A stretch of 64,000 nt of DNA. Origin: Cupriavidus gilardii. Lineage in GTDB: Bacteria > Pseudomonadota > Gammaproteobacteria > Burkholderiales > Burkholderiaceae. The notes beneath the pieces are model-generated. The model made no database searches. It worked only from the letters and a program-made list of their open reading frames with translations, and was not told where the DNA came from. Positions 35,783 through 44,808 of the stretch are shown piece by piece. The position numbers and the translations under genes were made by a program. The first letter of the stretch is position 1. Every line of letters begins with the position of its first letter. The stretch lies in NCBI RefSeq assembly GCF_013314895.1, contig NZ_JABTYE010000001.1:124001-188000 (forward strand), written 5' to 3'.

Positions 35783-36187
35783 TCATGCGGCTCGAACCTC
35801 TTGAAGCAGTTCAGGATGCCGGTCCAAAACCTTCAGTAGCTTGACCAGCGCAAGGGGCGGTCGCGTCTTGCCGTTTTCGTATCGAGAGAACGCGTTCACG
35901 CCACCGCCGAAAATTTCGCCAGCCTCACGCTGATCCAATGACAGCTTCTTGCGCACGCGCACGATAAATTCCGGATCCACAATCGTGGCGTTGACCTGCC
36001 TATTGAAGTCCAGCATCGCCTTGCTCACGCGCGACGCTTCCGCTGGATCCAGAATCGCTTCCCCACATGCCGAACAAAAATCGCCCTGTACACCGGCGAT
36101 CGACGTCTGTTCACCCTTGTAGGCATATGGTAGGTCGCGGGTGTCATGCACCAGGTCTCCTGCGGCACAGATCGGACACCTCATCAT
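35783..36187 (-). CDS. mqsA: MqsA-type antitoxin (zinc-binding N-terminus, Xre-type HTH)
   Basis: A 134-residue antitoxin of the MqsA family, close to the E. coli protein (131). The N-terminal zinc domain has CPIC at the start and CSAC about 37 residues on. The C-terminal helix-turn-helix contains the characteristic EFIVRVRKKLSLDQREAGEI and FGGGVNAFSRYENGKTRPP, the DNA-reading part. MqsA neutralises MqsR and represses its own operon. Two adjacent ATGs (36187, 36184) follow AAGGAG. The first overlaps the stop of the upstream mqsR remnant (TGATG), keeping the usual toxin-then-antitoxin order. Confidence 0.88.
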   Translation of the reverse strand: MMRCPICAAGDLVHDTRDLPYAYKGEQTSIAGVQGDFCSACGEAILDPAEASRVSKAMLDFNRQVNATIVDPEFIVRVRKKLSLDQREAGEIFGGGVNAFSRYENGKTRPPLALVKLLKVLDRHPELLQEVRAA

Positions 36188-36411
36188 CACAACTCCTTGC
36201 AAGACACGATCAACACATCGTCGATCACGGTCAACTTGAGATAGAGAGATCCTGCCGGCGTACGAGCTGCTTCGGCCGCATAGGGCCGAGCGTTGCCAGC
36301 GAAGCCAAGCATTGTTTCGAAGGTCCCTGTGATCCACCGACGCGAATGCGCGCGGAATTGTCGATTACGGAAACGCTGGACCGAGTAAAAAAGCCCCGCG
36401 CATGCAGGCAT
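36187..36411 (-). pseudogene. Decayed or highly diverged MqsR-family toxin
   Basis: The frame ends in GSLYLKLTVIDDVLIVSCKE, which matches the conserved C-terminal end of MqsR mRNA interferases (VYLKITVIHDVLIVSFKE in E. coli as I recall it). Upstream of that the match fades. The FYKSM block and the N-terminal third are not recognisable. The first possible start lies inside the terminator hairpin of the liv operon, so no RBS or promoter is left. At 74 codons it is shorter than MqsR (98). It is most likely an inactive 5'-truncated toxin gene beside an intact antitoxin. Confidence 0.6.
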
Positions 36412-36420
36412 GGCGGGGCT
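36387..36420 (-). terminator. Terminator of the liv operon
   Basis: On the minus strand AGCCCCGC pairs with GCGGGGCT and is followed by six T. It lies about 45 bases after the livF stop and overlaps the start of the mqsR remnant. Confidence 0.88.
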
Positions 36421-36466
36421 TGGTACGGCGCGGCGGCATGTGGCCGCCGTTCCTATCGCGACGGAC

Positions 36467-37183
36467 TCATTCGCCCAAGTAGGCGGCGCGCACCTTCGGG
36501 TCGTCGAGCATGTCGGCGGCGTTGCCGCTCATCGTGATCAGGCCGGACTCCATCACGTAGCCGCGGTTCGCGGCCTGCAGCGCGAGGCGGGCGTTCTGCT
36601 CGACCAGCAGCACGGTGACGCCCTGGGCCGAGATATCGCGCACGACCTCGAAGATCTTCTCGACCATGATCGGCGACAGGCCCATCGACGGCTCGTCGAG
36701 CAGCAGCAGGCGCGGCTGGCTCATCAGCGCGCGGGCCATGGCGAGCATCTGCTGTTCGCCGCCGGACATGGTGCCGGCCAGCTGGTTGGCGCGTTCCTTC
36801 AGCCGCGGGAAGATGCCGAACATGCGGTCGATATCGTCCTTGATGCCGGCCTCGTCCTTGCGTGTGAAGGCCCCCATCAGCAGATTCTCGGTGATCGTCA
36901 TGCGTGCGAACACGCCGCGTCCTTCCGGCACCATCGCCAGGCCCTGCTTCAGCAGCTCGTAGCTGGGCACGCCCTTGATCGAGCGGCCCAGATATTCGAC
37001 GTCGCCGCCGACCCACGGCTGCAGGCCGGTGATGGCCTTCATCGTGGTGGTCTTGCCGGCGCCGTTGGCGCCGATCAGCGTCACCAGTTCGCCGTCGCGG
37101 ATCTCCAGATCGATGCCCTTGACGGCCTGGATGCCGCCGTACGCGACCTTCAGTCCGGCAATCTTCAGTAGTGTGTCTTTCAT
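36467..37183 (-). CDS. livF: Branched-chain amino acid ABC transporter ATPase LivF
   Basis: A 238-residue ATPase of the LivF subfamily. Walker A is GANGAGKTT, the signature is MSGGEQQML and Walker B is LLLLDEPSMGL. LVEQNARLALQAANRGYVME at the end is characteristic of LivF. It energises import of leucine, isoleucine, valine or related substrates together with LivG. It is the last gene of livKHMGF, 13 bases after livG, with a terminator downstream. Confidence 0.94.
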   Translation of the reverse strand: MKDTLLKIAGLKVAYGGIQAVKGIDLEIRDGELVTLIGANGAGKTTTMKAITGLQPWVGGDVEYLGRSIKGVPSYELLKQGLAMVPEGRGVFARMTITENLLMGAFTRKDEAGIKDDIDRMFGIFPRLKERANQLAGTMSGGEQQMLAMARALMSQPRLLLLDEPSMGLSPIMVEKIFEVVRDISAQGVTVLLVEQNARLALQAANRGYVMESGLITMSGNAADMLDDPKVRAAYLGE

Positions 37184-37196
37184 TGCTGCTCCCCCG

Positions 37197-37973
37197 TCAG
37201 TGCGCCGAAGTGCCGAGGTAGGCCTCGATCACCGCCGGGTTGTTCTGGACATCGTACGGCAGGCCCTGCGCGATGACCTTGCCGTAATCGAGCACGGTCA
37301 TGCGATCGCACAGGCCCATCACCAGCTTCACATCGTGCTCGATCAGCAGGATGGTCCGGCCGTCGCTGCGGATCTTGTCGAGCAAGCCGCGCAATTCGAC
37401 CTTCTCGGTCGCGTTCATGCCGGCCGCCGGCTCGTCGAGCGCCAGCAGCTTGGGCTCGGTCGCCAGCGCGCGGGCGATCTCGAGACGGCGCTGATGGCCG
37501 TACGACAGATTGCGCGAGGTGAAGTTGGCGTACTTGCCGATGCCGACATATTCGAGCAGGTCGTGCGCCATGTCCTCGACACCCTCTTCTTCCTTGCGCA
37601 CCGCCGGCGGCCGGAAGATCGCGCCGATCACGCCGGCCTTGGTCCGCACGTGGCGGCCGACCATCACGTTCTCCAGCGCGGTCATGTCGCCGAACAGGCG
37701 GATGTTCTGGAACGTGCGGGCGATGCCGGCCTTGGCCACTTCATGCACCGCGGTGGGCTGGTAAGGCTTGCCGTCCAGCACGAACTCGCCGGAGTCGGGC
37801 GTGTAGAGCCCGGTGATCACGTTGAAGAAGGTCGTCTTGCCGGCGCCGTTCGGCCCGATCAGGCCGTAGATCTCGCCAGCCCGGATTTCCAGGCCCACAT
37901 CGGACAGCGCCTGCAGGCCGCCGAAGCGCTTGTTGACCCCCTTGACGGACAGGAGGATGTTTTCGTTGCTCAT
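37197..37973 (-). CDS. livG: Branched-chain amino acid ABC transporter ATPase LivG
   Basis: A 258-residue ATPase of the LivG subfamily. Walker A is GPNGAGKTT, the signature is LSYGHQRRLEIARA and Walker B is LLALDEPAAGMN. The LivG-specific VARTFQNIRLFGDMTALENV lies between. The ATG at 37973 follows GGGAGG; an in-frame GTG six codons upstream overlaps livM and is less likely. It pairs with LivF under the LivH/LivM channel. Confidence 0.94.
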   Translation of the reverse strand: MSNENILLSVKGVNKRFGGLQALSDVGLEIRAGEIYGLIGPNGAGKTTFFNVITGLYTPDSGEFVLDGKPYQPTAVHEVAKAGIARTFQNIRLFGDMTALENVMVGRHVRTKAGVIGAIFRPPAVRKEEEGVEDMAHDLLEYVGIGKYANFTSRNLSYGHQRRLEIARALATEPKLLALDEPAAGMNATEKVELRGLLDKIRSDGRTILLIEHDVKLVMGLCDRMTVLDYGKVIAQGLPYDVQNNPAVIEAYLGTSAH

Positions 37974-37987
37974 CAGGTCCTCCCGCT

Positions 37988-39145
37988 TCACAGACGTCCA
38001 ACGCTACCGGGCCGGCGGATCACCGGCCGGTCTTCCTTGCGCGGCGAAGGCCACAGGCCCGCCGGGCGATACAGCATCACGCCGACCAGCGCCAGGCCGA
38101 ACAGCAGCTGGCGCAGCACCTCGGCGTCGACGATCACGTGGCCGAACAGCATGTTCTGCACCGGCTCGGCCACCACGCGCAGCAGCTCCTGGAAGCCGAT
38201 CAGCAGGATGCCGCCGAGGATCACGCCGGGAATATGGCCCATGCCGCCGAGCACCACGATCGCCAGCACGTAGATCGATTCCCACAGCGTGAACGATTCC
38301 GGCGAGACGAAGCCCTGGAAGGCGCCGAACACCGCGCCCGACACGCCGCCGAACGATGCCCCCATGGCGAAGGCCAGCAGCTTGATGTTGCGGGTGTTGA
38401 TGCCCATCGCCTTGGCGGCGATCTCGTCCTCGCGGATCGCGACCCAGGCGCGGCCGATGCGCGAGTTCTGCAGACGCAGCGAGACGAACACGATCGCCAC
38501 CACCAGCAGGATCAGCAGGTAGTAGTACATGAACACCGGCGTGAACTTCAGGCCGAGGAACTCGTGCGTCTTGGAAAAGTTGAAGCCGAAGATGGTGATC
38601 GGGTCGACCGCGGTGATGCCCTTCGGGCCGTTGGTGATATTGAGCGGCCGGTCCAGGTTGTTCATGAAGATGCGGATGATCTCGCCGAAACCGAGCGTGA
38701 CGATCGCCAGATAGTCGCCGCGCAGCTTCAGCGTCGGCGCGCCCAGCAGCACGCCGAAGATGCCCGCGACCAGCGCCGCCAGCGGCAGCACCCACCAGAC
38801 GCTGACATGGAAGCCGTTGGGGAACAGCTGCGCGATCGTCTCGAACTGATTGGCCAGATGCGGCGAGCCGAGCAGCGCCATCAGATAGGCGCCCACCGCG
38901 TAGAAGGCGATATAGCCCAGGTCCAGCAGGCCGGCGAAGCCGACCACGATGTTCAGGCCCAGCGCCAGCATGATGTACAGCAGCGCGAAATCGAGCACGC
39001 GCACCCAGTAGTTGCCGCCCAGGAACTGCACGGCGAACGGCGCGCACAGGCCGATCACCAGGAAGGCCGCCAGCGCGAACATGGTCTTGGCCGGCGTCTT
39101 GGTCAGCGGCGCGGCCTGCGCCGTCGTAGAAATCGGAGTGTTCAT
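37988..39145 (-). CDS. livM: Branched-chain amino acid ABC transporter permease LivM
   Basis: A 385-residue permease with about ten hydrophobic segments after a short Thr/Ala-rich N-terminus. Family blocks are LGLNIVVGFAGLLDLGYIAFYAVGAY, the coupling loop RLQNSRIGRAWVAIREDEIAAKAMGIN and SESIYVL-like segments near the end. The ATG at 39145 follows AGGAGA. It forms the membrane channel with LivH. The C-terminal tail (PRKEDRPVIRRPG) is cytoplasmic and basic. Confidence 0.94.
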   Translation of the reverse strand: MNTPISTTAQAAPLTKTPAKTMFALAAFLVIGLCAPFAVQFLGGNYWVRVLDFALLYIMLALGLNIVVGFAGLLDLGYIAFYAVGAYLMALLGSPHLANQFETIAQLFPNGFHVSVWWVLPLAALVAGIFGVLLGAPTLKLRGDYLAIVTLGFGEIIRIFMNNLDRPLNITNGPKGITAVDPITIFGFNFSKTHEFLGLKFTPVFMYYYLLILLVVAIVFVSLRLQNSRIGRAWVAIREDEIAAKAMGINTRNIKLLAFAMGASFGGVSGAVFGAFQGFVSPESFTLWESIYVLAIVVLGGMGHIPGVILGGILLIGFQELLRVVAEPVQNMLFGHVIVDAEVLRQLLFGLALVGVMLYRPAGLWPSPRKEDRPVIRRPGSVGRL

Positions 39146-39158
39146 CGTTGCGATCTCC

Positions 39159-40094
39159 TTACGCGCGGTCGGCCACACGTTCGCCCATGATGCCGGACGG
39201 ACGGAACACCAGCACGGTAATCAGCACGATGAAGGCAAACACGTCCTGATAGTTCGAGCCGAACACGCCGTTGGTCAGATCGCCGATGTAGCCGGCGCCC
39301 AGCGCCTCGATCAGGCCCAGCAGCATGCCGCCGACCATCGCCCCGGCGAGGTTGCCGATGCCGCCGAGCACGGCCGCGGTGAACGCCTTCAGGCCGGGAA
39401 TGAAACCCATGTAGAAGTGCGCGTTGCCATAGTTGGTCGCCATCATCACGCCGGCCAGCGCCGCCAGGGTCGCGCCGATCATGAAGGTGGCCGAGATCAC
39501 GAAGTTCGGGTTCACGCCCATCAGGCCCGCCACGCGCTGGTTCTCGGCGGTGGCGCGCATCGCGCGGCCGAGCTTGGTGCGGTTGACCAGCGTCAGCAGT
39601 CCGGCCATCACCATCACGGCCATGCCGATGATGACCATTTCCTTGCCGGTGATGGTGGCGCCGGTGTTGCCGATATCGATCGGGCTCGACGGCAGCAGCT
39701 GCGGGAAGGTCAGCGGATTGCGCGACCAGATCATCATCGCGATCGTCTGCAGCATGATGGACACGCCGATCGCGGTGATCAGCGGGGCCAGCCGGGGCGC
39801 GTTGCGCAGCGGCCGGTAGGCGATCCGTTCGATCGAATAGGACAGCATCGCGCAGACCGGCATCGCGATCAGCGTGGCGATCACGAGCGTCAGCCATTCC
39901 GGCAGACCGGGAGCGAATTGCTGGAGTGCGAGAATCGCCGACAGAGCGGTCAGCGCGCCGATCATCAGCACGTCGCCGTGGGCGAAGTTGATGATCCCGA
40001 GAATGCCGTAGACCATGGTGTAGCCGAGTGCAATCAGCGCATAGATGCTGCCGAGCACCAGACCATTCACGATCTGCTGGATAAGGATATCCAT
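39159..40094 (-). CDS. livH: Branched-chain amino acid ABC transporter permease LivH
   Basis: A 311-residue permease. The conserved opening is NGLVLGSIYALIALGYTMVY followed by GIINFAHGDVLMIGA. The cytoplasmic coupling loop is RTKLGRAMRATAENQRVAGLMG. The ATG at 40094 follows AGGAG. About 220 bases with a strong terminator hairpin separate it from livK, so channel genes may be made at a lower level than the binding protein. Downstream it is joined to livM with 13 bases between. Confidence 0.94.
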   Translation of the reverse strand: MDILIQQIVNGLVLGSIYALIALGYTMVYGILGIINFAHGDVLMIGALTALSAILALQQFAPGLPEWLTLVIATLIAMPVCAMLSYSIERIAYRPLRNAPRLAPLITAIGVSIMLQTIAMMIWSRNPLTFPQLLPSSPIDIGNTGATITGKEMVIIGMAVMVMAGLLTLVNRTKLGRAMRATAENQRVAGLMGVNPNFVISATFMIGATLAALAGVMMATNYGNAHFYMGFIPGLKAFTAAVLGGIGNLAGAMVGGMLLGLIEALGAGYIGDLTNGVFGSNYQDVFAFIVLITVLVFRPSGIMGERVADRA

Positions 40095-40257
40095 GAATAC
40101 TCCTGGCTTGCCGCCCGCACTTCCGGCATGGATGGATGCCGACCGGGCAGCGGGGTGTGAGTGGTTTGGTAAGTGGTTTATGTGCTGGTAAGCGGGTAAA
40201 GCAACGGCCTGCCGCGTTCCACCCATGGTAAGGGCGCTGTCACAAAAGGCGAGGCTA

Positions 40258-40294
40258 AAAAGAACGGCACCGCAAAGTACTCACGGTGCCGTTC
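40258..40294 (-). terminator. Internal terminator/attenuator between livK and livH
   Basis: On the minus strand GAACGGCACCG pairs perfectly with CGGTGCCGTTC across 11 bases and is followed by TTTTT. It begins 22 bases after the livK stop and precedes livH by about 165 bases. Confidence 0.88.
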
Positions 40295-40315
40295 GGTGGA
40301 CCGGGTAGGTCCGAA

Positions 40316-41512
40316 TTACATCTTGACGACGTCAAGCACGGACTTCTTCTTGTCCTTGTAGTCGTACAGCGTGATGGTGCCTTCCTTCATGTCTCCCTTC
40401 TCGTCGAAGGCGATGTTGCCGATCACGCCCTGGTAGTTGGTCTTGGGCATCTCCGCCAGGATCGCCGCGGGCTCGGTCGAACCGGCGCGCTTCATCGCGT
40501 CGACGATCACCATCACGGCGTCGTAGGTGAACGGCGCGTAGATCTGCACCGGCGCGTTGAAGCGTTCCTGATAGCGCTTCTGGAACTCGGCGCCCTTCTC
40601 CATCCGGGACAGTGCCAGGCCCGCCTCCGAGCAGATGATGTTGCTGACCGCATCGCCGGCCAGTTCCGCTACCTTGTCGGTGCAGACGCCGTCGCCGCCG
40701 ACGATCTTGGCCGGGATGCCCAGTTCCTTGGCCTGCTTGGCGAACGGGCCGCCGGTGGCGTCCATGCCGCCGTACATGATGACGTCCGGCTTCCTGCCCT
40801 TGATCTTGGTCAGGATGGCCTTGAAGTCGGTGGCCTTGTCGTTGGTCGCCTCGCGCGCCACGATATTGACGCCGGCCGCCTTGGCGGTCTTCTCGAACTC
40901 GTCGGCCAGGCCCTTGCCGTAGGCGGTGGCATCGTCGACGATCGCCACGCTCTTGGCGTTCAACGTCTTGGCGGCATAGTTGGCCAGTGCCGGGCCCTGC
41001 TGGGCGTCGGTGGCCACCACGCGGAAGGTCGTCTTGAAGCCCTGCTTGGTGTAGTCGGGGTTGGTCGACGACGGCGAGATCTGCACGATGCCGGCGTCGC
41101 TATAGATGCGGGAGGCGGGAATCGAAACACCCGAGTTCAGGTGTCCCACCACGGCGACGACCTTCTCGTCGACCAGCTTCTGGGCCACCGAGGTACCGGT
41201 CTTCGGATCGGCCGCATCGTCTTCGCCGACCAGTTCCAGGCGAACCTTCTTGCCGCCCAGTTCCAGACCGGCCTTGTTGACCTCTTCCACGGCCAGGCGC
41301 GCGCCGTTCTCGTTGTCCTTGCCAAGGTGGGCGATCCCACCGGTCAGCGGCGCCGCGTGGCCGATCTTTACCACCACCTCGCCGCCAGCCGGTGCTGCCG
41401 CGGCAGGTGCCGAGGCGGTCGCACCAGGCGCTGCCTCTTCTTTCTTGCCGCAGGCAGTAACCAGTGCCACTGCCGCTGCGATCGGCAGAATCTTGGCAAA
41501 CGTGATTTGCAT
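40316..41512 (-). CDS. livK: Branched-chain amino acid ABC transporter substrate-binding protein
   Basis: A 398-residue type I periplasmic binding protein. The signal peptide ends in LVTAC, a lipobox-like sequence, so it may be a lipoprotein rather than free in the periplasm. A Gly/Ala/Pro-rich linker of about 25 residues follows. The mature domain begins VVVKIGHAAPLTGGIAHLGKDNENGARLA, as in LivJ/LivK. GHLNSGVSIPASRIYSDAGI and the serine/threonine pocket ISPSSTNPDYT are also typical. Ligands may be leucine, isoleucine, valine or other amino acids. It is the first gene of the operon, with its own terminator and a long AT-rich upstream region. Confidence 0.92.
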   Translation of the reverse strand: MQITFAKILPIAAAVALVTACGKKEEAAPGATASAPAAAAPAGGEVVVKIGHAAPLTGGIAHLGKDNENGARLAVEEVNKAGLELGGKKVRLELVGEDDAADPKTGTSVAQKLVDEKVVAVVGHLNSGVSIPASRIYSDAGIVQISPSSTNPDYTKQGFKTTFRVVATDAQQGPALANYAAKTLNAKSVAIVDDATAYGKGLADEFEKTAKAAGVNIVAREATNDKATDFKAILTKIKGRKPDVIMYGGMDATGGPFAKQAKELGIPAKIVGGDGVCTDKVAELAGDAVSNIICSEAGLALSRMEKGAEFQKRYQERFNAPVQIYAPFTYDAVMVIVDAMKRAGSTEPAAILAEMPKTNYQGVIGNIAFDEKGDMKEGTITLYDYKDKKKSVLDVVKM

Positions 41513-41683
41513 GAGTGATCTCCTAGGATTCACAAGATCAGGGTTACGCAACGCCTCCCGTCCGTTTCCCTGCACCGCCTTGGTTTAGTTTCAATTTGAA
41601 ACGCGCGCATTGTATCCCCTTTTTTTGCGGATGCAATACGCGACGCAACAACCTGAGCCTTTCACCCTTCTATTGAGCTAGGT

Positions 41684-41713
41684 AATTTCCCCAATGCCTT
41701 GATTGGGGCAATT
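41684..41713. promoter_or_regulatory. 30-base inverted repeat upstream of livK
   Basis: CCCCAAT (41689-41695) and ATTGGGG (41702-41708) surround GCCTTG. One base further out on each side the tetramer AATT recurs, extending the symmetry to about 30 bases. It lies 170 bases upstream of the livK ATG. A regulator site, for example of the Lrp or LysR kind, is possible; the binder is unknown. Confidence 0.5.
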
Positions 41714-42040
41714 CCCATTCACAAGACGGGCTGTTCGAGATACCTAACAAGATCCGTGCCCACCACGTCACCAGGCGGCTTGGGCGACGCTGTAGCGTGG
41801 CTCCCTAGGCACTCACATATATAGAATTTAATTAGGCATTTCATAAAAGAAATATGCACCAATTTAGAATGTCGGCAATCCGCTTTCGCACCAATCGAGG
41901 GAAAACCCGGATTTAGGGGATTTACCCTAAAGTCCCGCGCAAAAGCCAAGCCATGCCGCGGCGCATATAACGTTGTGGCGATTAAGTTTCCTGGCGGGGT
42001 GGCAACGCGTCCGACGCGAACGCGCCGATGCGACACGCCG

Positions 42041-42073
42041 CCAAAACGACAACGCCCCGCACAAGGCGGGGCG
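42041..42073 (-). terminator. Terminator of ispH
   Basis: On the minus strand CGCCCCGC pairs with GCGGGGCG across a five-base loop, followed by TTGTCGTTTT. It lies about 30 bases after the ispH stop. The T-run is imperfect. Confidence 0.7.
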
Positions 42074-42102
42074 CAGCGCAAAACGAGAGAACGCGGTCCG
42101 GC

Positions 42103-43062
42103 TCAGGCGGCGCTCGCCTGCAGCCCCTTCGGCAAAGGGAACGACATGTTCTCCTCGATGCCCTCGAGCGGACGTACGTGCCGCGCGCCCAGCGCGCGCA
42201 GCCGGTCAACGATCGACTGGGCCAGCGCCTCCGGTGCCGAGGCGCCGGCGGTCAGGCCGATGCGGCGCTTGCCCGCAATCCACTCGGGGCGAACCTGTTC
42301 CGGCGCGTCGACCATATAGGAGGGCACGCCCAGCCGCTCGGCCAGTTCGCGCAAGCGGTTCGAGTTCGAACTGTTGGGGCTGCCGACCACGATCACCACG
42401 TCGACCTGCGGCGCCATGAACTTGACGGCGTCCTGGCGGTTCTGCGTGGCATAGCAGATGTCCTGCTTCTTCGGCTCGCGGATCGCTGGAAACCGGGCCT
42501 TCAACGCGGCGACGATTTCGTCGGTCTCGTCGACCGAGAGCGTGGTCTGCGTGACATAGGCCAGGCGGGTGGGATCGGCCACCTGCAGGGTTTCGACGTC
42601 GGCAGGCGACTCGACCAGCAGCATGCCGCCGTCGGCCTGACCCATCGTGCCCTCGACCTCGGGGTGGCCCCGGTGGCCGATCATCACGATCTCGCAACCT
42701 TCTGCGCGCATCTTTGCGACCTCGACATGGACCTTGGTGACCAGCGGGCAGGTCGCGTCGAACACGTTCAGGCCGCGCGCCTGCGCCTCGGCCCGCACGC
42801 CCCGCGATACGCCGTGGGCGCTGAAGATCACCGTCGCGCCAGCCGGCACCTCGTCGAGCTCCTGCACAAAGACGGCGCCCTTGCGGCGCAGGTCTGCCAC
42901 GACGTAGGCGTTGTGCACGATTTCATGGCGCACGTAGATCGGCGCGCCAAAGCGCTGGAGCGCGCGCTCCACGATTTCGATCGCGCGATCGACCCCGGCG
43001 CAGAAGCCACGCGGCTGGGCCAGCAGGATCTCGGCGTCGGGGGCGGGAGTCAGTTCGGACAT
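42103..43062 (-). CDS. ispH: 4-hydroxy-3-methylbut-2-enyl diphosphate reductase
   Basis: A 319-residue iron-sulfur reductase, the last enzyme of the MEP isoprenoid pathway, making IPP and DMAPP. The three cluster cysteines lie in [11 protein letters not shown] (about residue 18), [11 protein letters not shown] (about 102) and [10 protein letters not shown] (about 203). VRHEIVHN and TAGASAPE are also conserved. It follows fkpB in the same direction, the usual pairing of an FKBP-type isomerase and ispH in proteobacteria. Confidence 0.95.
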   Translation of the reverse strand: MSELTPAPDAEILLAQPRGFCAGVDRAIEIVERALQRFGAPIYVRHEIVHNAYVVADLRRKGAVFVQELDEVPAGATVIFSAHGVSRGVRAEAQARGLNVFDATCPLVTKVHVEVAKMRAEGCEIVMIGHRGHPEVEGTMGQADGGMLLVESPADVETLQVADPTRLAYVTQTTLSVDETDEIVAALKARFPAIREPKKQDICYATQNRQDAVKFMAPQVDVVIVVGSPNSSNSNRLRELAERLGVPSYMVDAPEQVRPEWIAGKRRIGLTAGASAPEALAQSIVDRLRALGARHVRPLEGIEENMSFPLPKGLQASAA

Positions 43063-43110
43063 GCGGGCAAGTAGCTGCGCTCCGGCGGCCGCGGCGGCCG
43101 GAGCAGGTCG

Positions 43111-43596
43111 TCAGAGAATGCCGATCAGCTGGACGTCGAACAGGATGGTCTGTCCGGCCAGCGGATGGTTGAAGTCGAACAGCGCGGAGGTCTCGCCGAT
43201 TTCCTTGAGCACGCCGGCATATTTGCCGCCGCCGGGCGCGTTGAACTCGACCAGGTCGCCCGGGGTGTAATCCTCTTCGAAGGAGCTGTTCTCGCGCAGC
43301 GTGGCCAGCGACACTCGCTGCAGCAGGTCGGGATTGCGCGGGCCGAAGGCGTGCTCGGGCGCCAGGCGGTAGCTGGTGCGCTCGCCCTCGGCCATGCCGA
43401 GCAGCGCCTGTTCCAGCGTGGGCGCGAACTGTCCCTGCCCCAGCAGCAGCGTGGCCGGCTTGTCGTCGAAGGTGCTGACGACCTCGGTACCGTTCTCCAG
43501 CGAGATGCGGTAATGCAAGGTCAGGAAGGAATCGGCCTGCACGGTCTTGCGCGCGGTGGCGCCGCCGGGGTCCGACGCAAAAGTTTGCGAATTCAT
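43111..43596 (-). CDS. fkpB: FKBP-type peptidyl-prolyl isomerase (SlpA/FkpB family)
   Basis: A 161-residue proline isomerase and chaperone of the SlpA type, cytoplasmic with no signal peptide. [20 protein letters not shown] opens the FKBP domain after a 20-residue tail. [20 protein letters not shown] is the active-site strand and helix. The insert-in-flap domain follows, with [18 protein letters not shown]. It precedes ispH by about 50 bases and is likely cotranscribed with it. Confidence 0.92.
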   Translation of the reverse strand: MNSQTFASDPGGATARKTVQADSFLTLHYRISLENGTEVVSTFDDKPATLLLGQGQFAPTLEQALLGMAEGERTSYRLAPEHAFGPRNPDLLQRVSLATLRENSSFEEDYTPGDLVEFNAPGGGKYAGVLKEIGETSALFDFNHPLAGQTILFDVQLIGIL

Positions 43597-43708
43597 GAAT
43601 GCTCAACCAGTCGAGAACCCGTATTGTAAGCGACTGAACCCGGCGCCGCCGATCCAGGTGCCGCCCCCCCTCCCAGCGCTTCCCCGGCGCTTCCCGACCG
43701 AGACCGCC

Positions 43709-44383
43709 ATGCCCATCTCCGATTGGCCCGCGAGCGAACGTCCTCGCGAAAAACTGCTGCAAGCCGGTGCCGCCTCGTTGTCCGACGCCGAACTGCTGGC
43801 GGTATTCCTGCGCGTCGGCGTGCCGGGCAAGAGCGCGGTCGACGTGGCGCGCGAACTGATCGCGGCGTTCGGCTCGCTGACCGGCCTGCTGGCCGCGAGC
43901 CTGCCTGAGCTGAGCCAGGTGCGCGGCATCGGCACTGCCAAGTATGCCCAGCTGCAGGCCGTGGTCGAACTGACCCGCCGCGCCCTTGCCGAGCAGCTCG
44001 CGATGGCGCCCGGCCTGGAATCGCCCCAGGCGGTACGCGACTACCTCCGGCTGTCGCTGGCCCAGCGGCCTTACGAGGTCTTCCTGTGCCTGTTTCTGGA
44101 TGCGCGCAACCGGCTGCTGGCCGCCGAGGAGCTGTTCCGCGGCACACTGACGCAAACCAGCGTCTATCCGCGCGAGGTGGCCAGGCAGGCATTGGCGCAC
44201 AATGCGGCCTCGGTGATCGTCGCCCACAACCATCCGTCGGGCAATCCGGCGCCGAGTGCGGCCGACCTGGCGATGACCAGGGCGCTTGCGCATTCGCTCG
44301 CGCTGATCGACGTCCATGTGCTCGACCACTTCATCGTCGCCGGCAACACGACGTACTCGCTGGCCGAGCATCGGCAACTGTGA
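43709..44383 (+). CDS. radC: RadC family protein (JAB/MPN domain)
   Basis: A 224-residue RadC homologue. An N-terminal helix-hairpin-helix-like region has [14 protein letters not shown] and [16 protein letters not shown]. The C-terminal MPN metal site is [18 protein letters not shown], with the glutamate in [11 protein letters not shown]. RadC was linked to repair by mistake in E. coli, and its real role is uncertain. The ATG at 43709 is chosen because [17 protein letters not shown] is the standard family start. It is divergent from fkpB and upstream of rpmB. Confidence 0.92.
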   Translation: MPISDWPASERPREKLLQAGAASLSDAELLAVFLRVGVPGKSAVDVARELIAAFGSLTGLLAASLPELSQVRGIGTAKYAQLQAVVELTRRALAEQLAMAPGLESPQAVRDYLRLSLAQRPYEVFLCLFLDARNRLLAAEELFRGTLTQTSVYPREVARQALAHNAASVIVAHNHPSGNPAPSAADLAMTRALAHSLALIDVHVLDHFIVAGNTTYSLAEHRQL

Positions 44384-44430
44384 TGCCGGCAGCACCGGCA
44401 CGTCGCCGTGGCGTCAACGCACAGAAGGCA

Positions 44431-44460
44431 TTGATCGAGCTGGGGATTTCGGTCTATAAT
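44431..44460 (+). promoter_or_regulatory. Promoter of rpmB-rpmG
   Basis: A perfect TATAAT (44455-44460) follows TTGATC (44431-44436) at 18 bases spacing. It lies about 100 bases before rpmB. Confidence 0.75.
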
Positions 44461-44561
44461 GCCCGTTTTGCTGAAGTCTTAACCGCTGCAGTCCGGGCCC
44501 GCGCGCCTTTTGTTGATCTGTTGCGAACATTGTCCACGAATAGAAGATTTAGGAGTGCTTC

Positions 44562-44795
44562 ATGGCACGCGTCTGTCAAGTGACCGGGAAAGCGCCGATG
44601 GTCGGCAACAACGTTTCCCACGCAAACAACAAGACCAAGCGCCGTTTTCTGCCCAACCTGCAGAACCGTCGTTTCTTTGTTGAATCGGAAAACCGCTGGG
44701 TGAGCCTGCGCGTCTCGAACGCCGGTCTGCGCCTGATCGACAAGAAAGGCATCGACTCCGTGCTCGCCGACCTGCGCGCACGCGGCGAAGTCTAA
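44562..44795 (+). CDS. rpmB: 50S ribosomal protein L28
   Basis: A 77-residue ribosomal protein, full length. [21 protein letters not shown] is the family start. Basic [15 protein letters not shown] and the C-terminal [20 protein letters not shown] complete it. It is the single-cysteine form without the full zinc ribbon. AGGAG precedes the ATG. It is cotranscribed with rpmG, 13 bases downstream. Confidence 0.97.
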   Translation: MARVCQVTGKAPMVGNNVSHANNKTKRRFLPNLQNRRFFVESENRWVSLRVSNAGLRLIDKKGIDSVLADLRARGEV

Positions 44796-44808
44796 TTAGG
44801 AGTTCATC

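Larger units (their letters stand above)
41513..42102. other. AT-rich regulatory gap upstream of livK
   Basis: These 590 bases have no supported gene. The part from 41600 to 41990 is clearly richer in A+T than the surroundings, with runs such as TATATAGAATTTAATTA near 41820. A 30-base inverted repeat lies at 41684-41713. It should contain the livK promoter and control sites; the right end holds the ispH terminator. Confidence 0.55.

Noticed and set aside
41719..42081. A 120-codon minus-strand frame upstream of livK
   Set aside because: It crosses the ispH terminator and AT-rich regulatory DNA, has no RBS and no recognisable domain.
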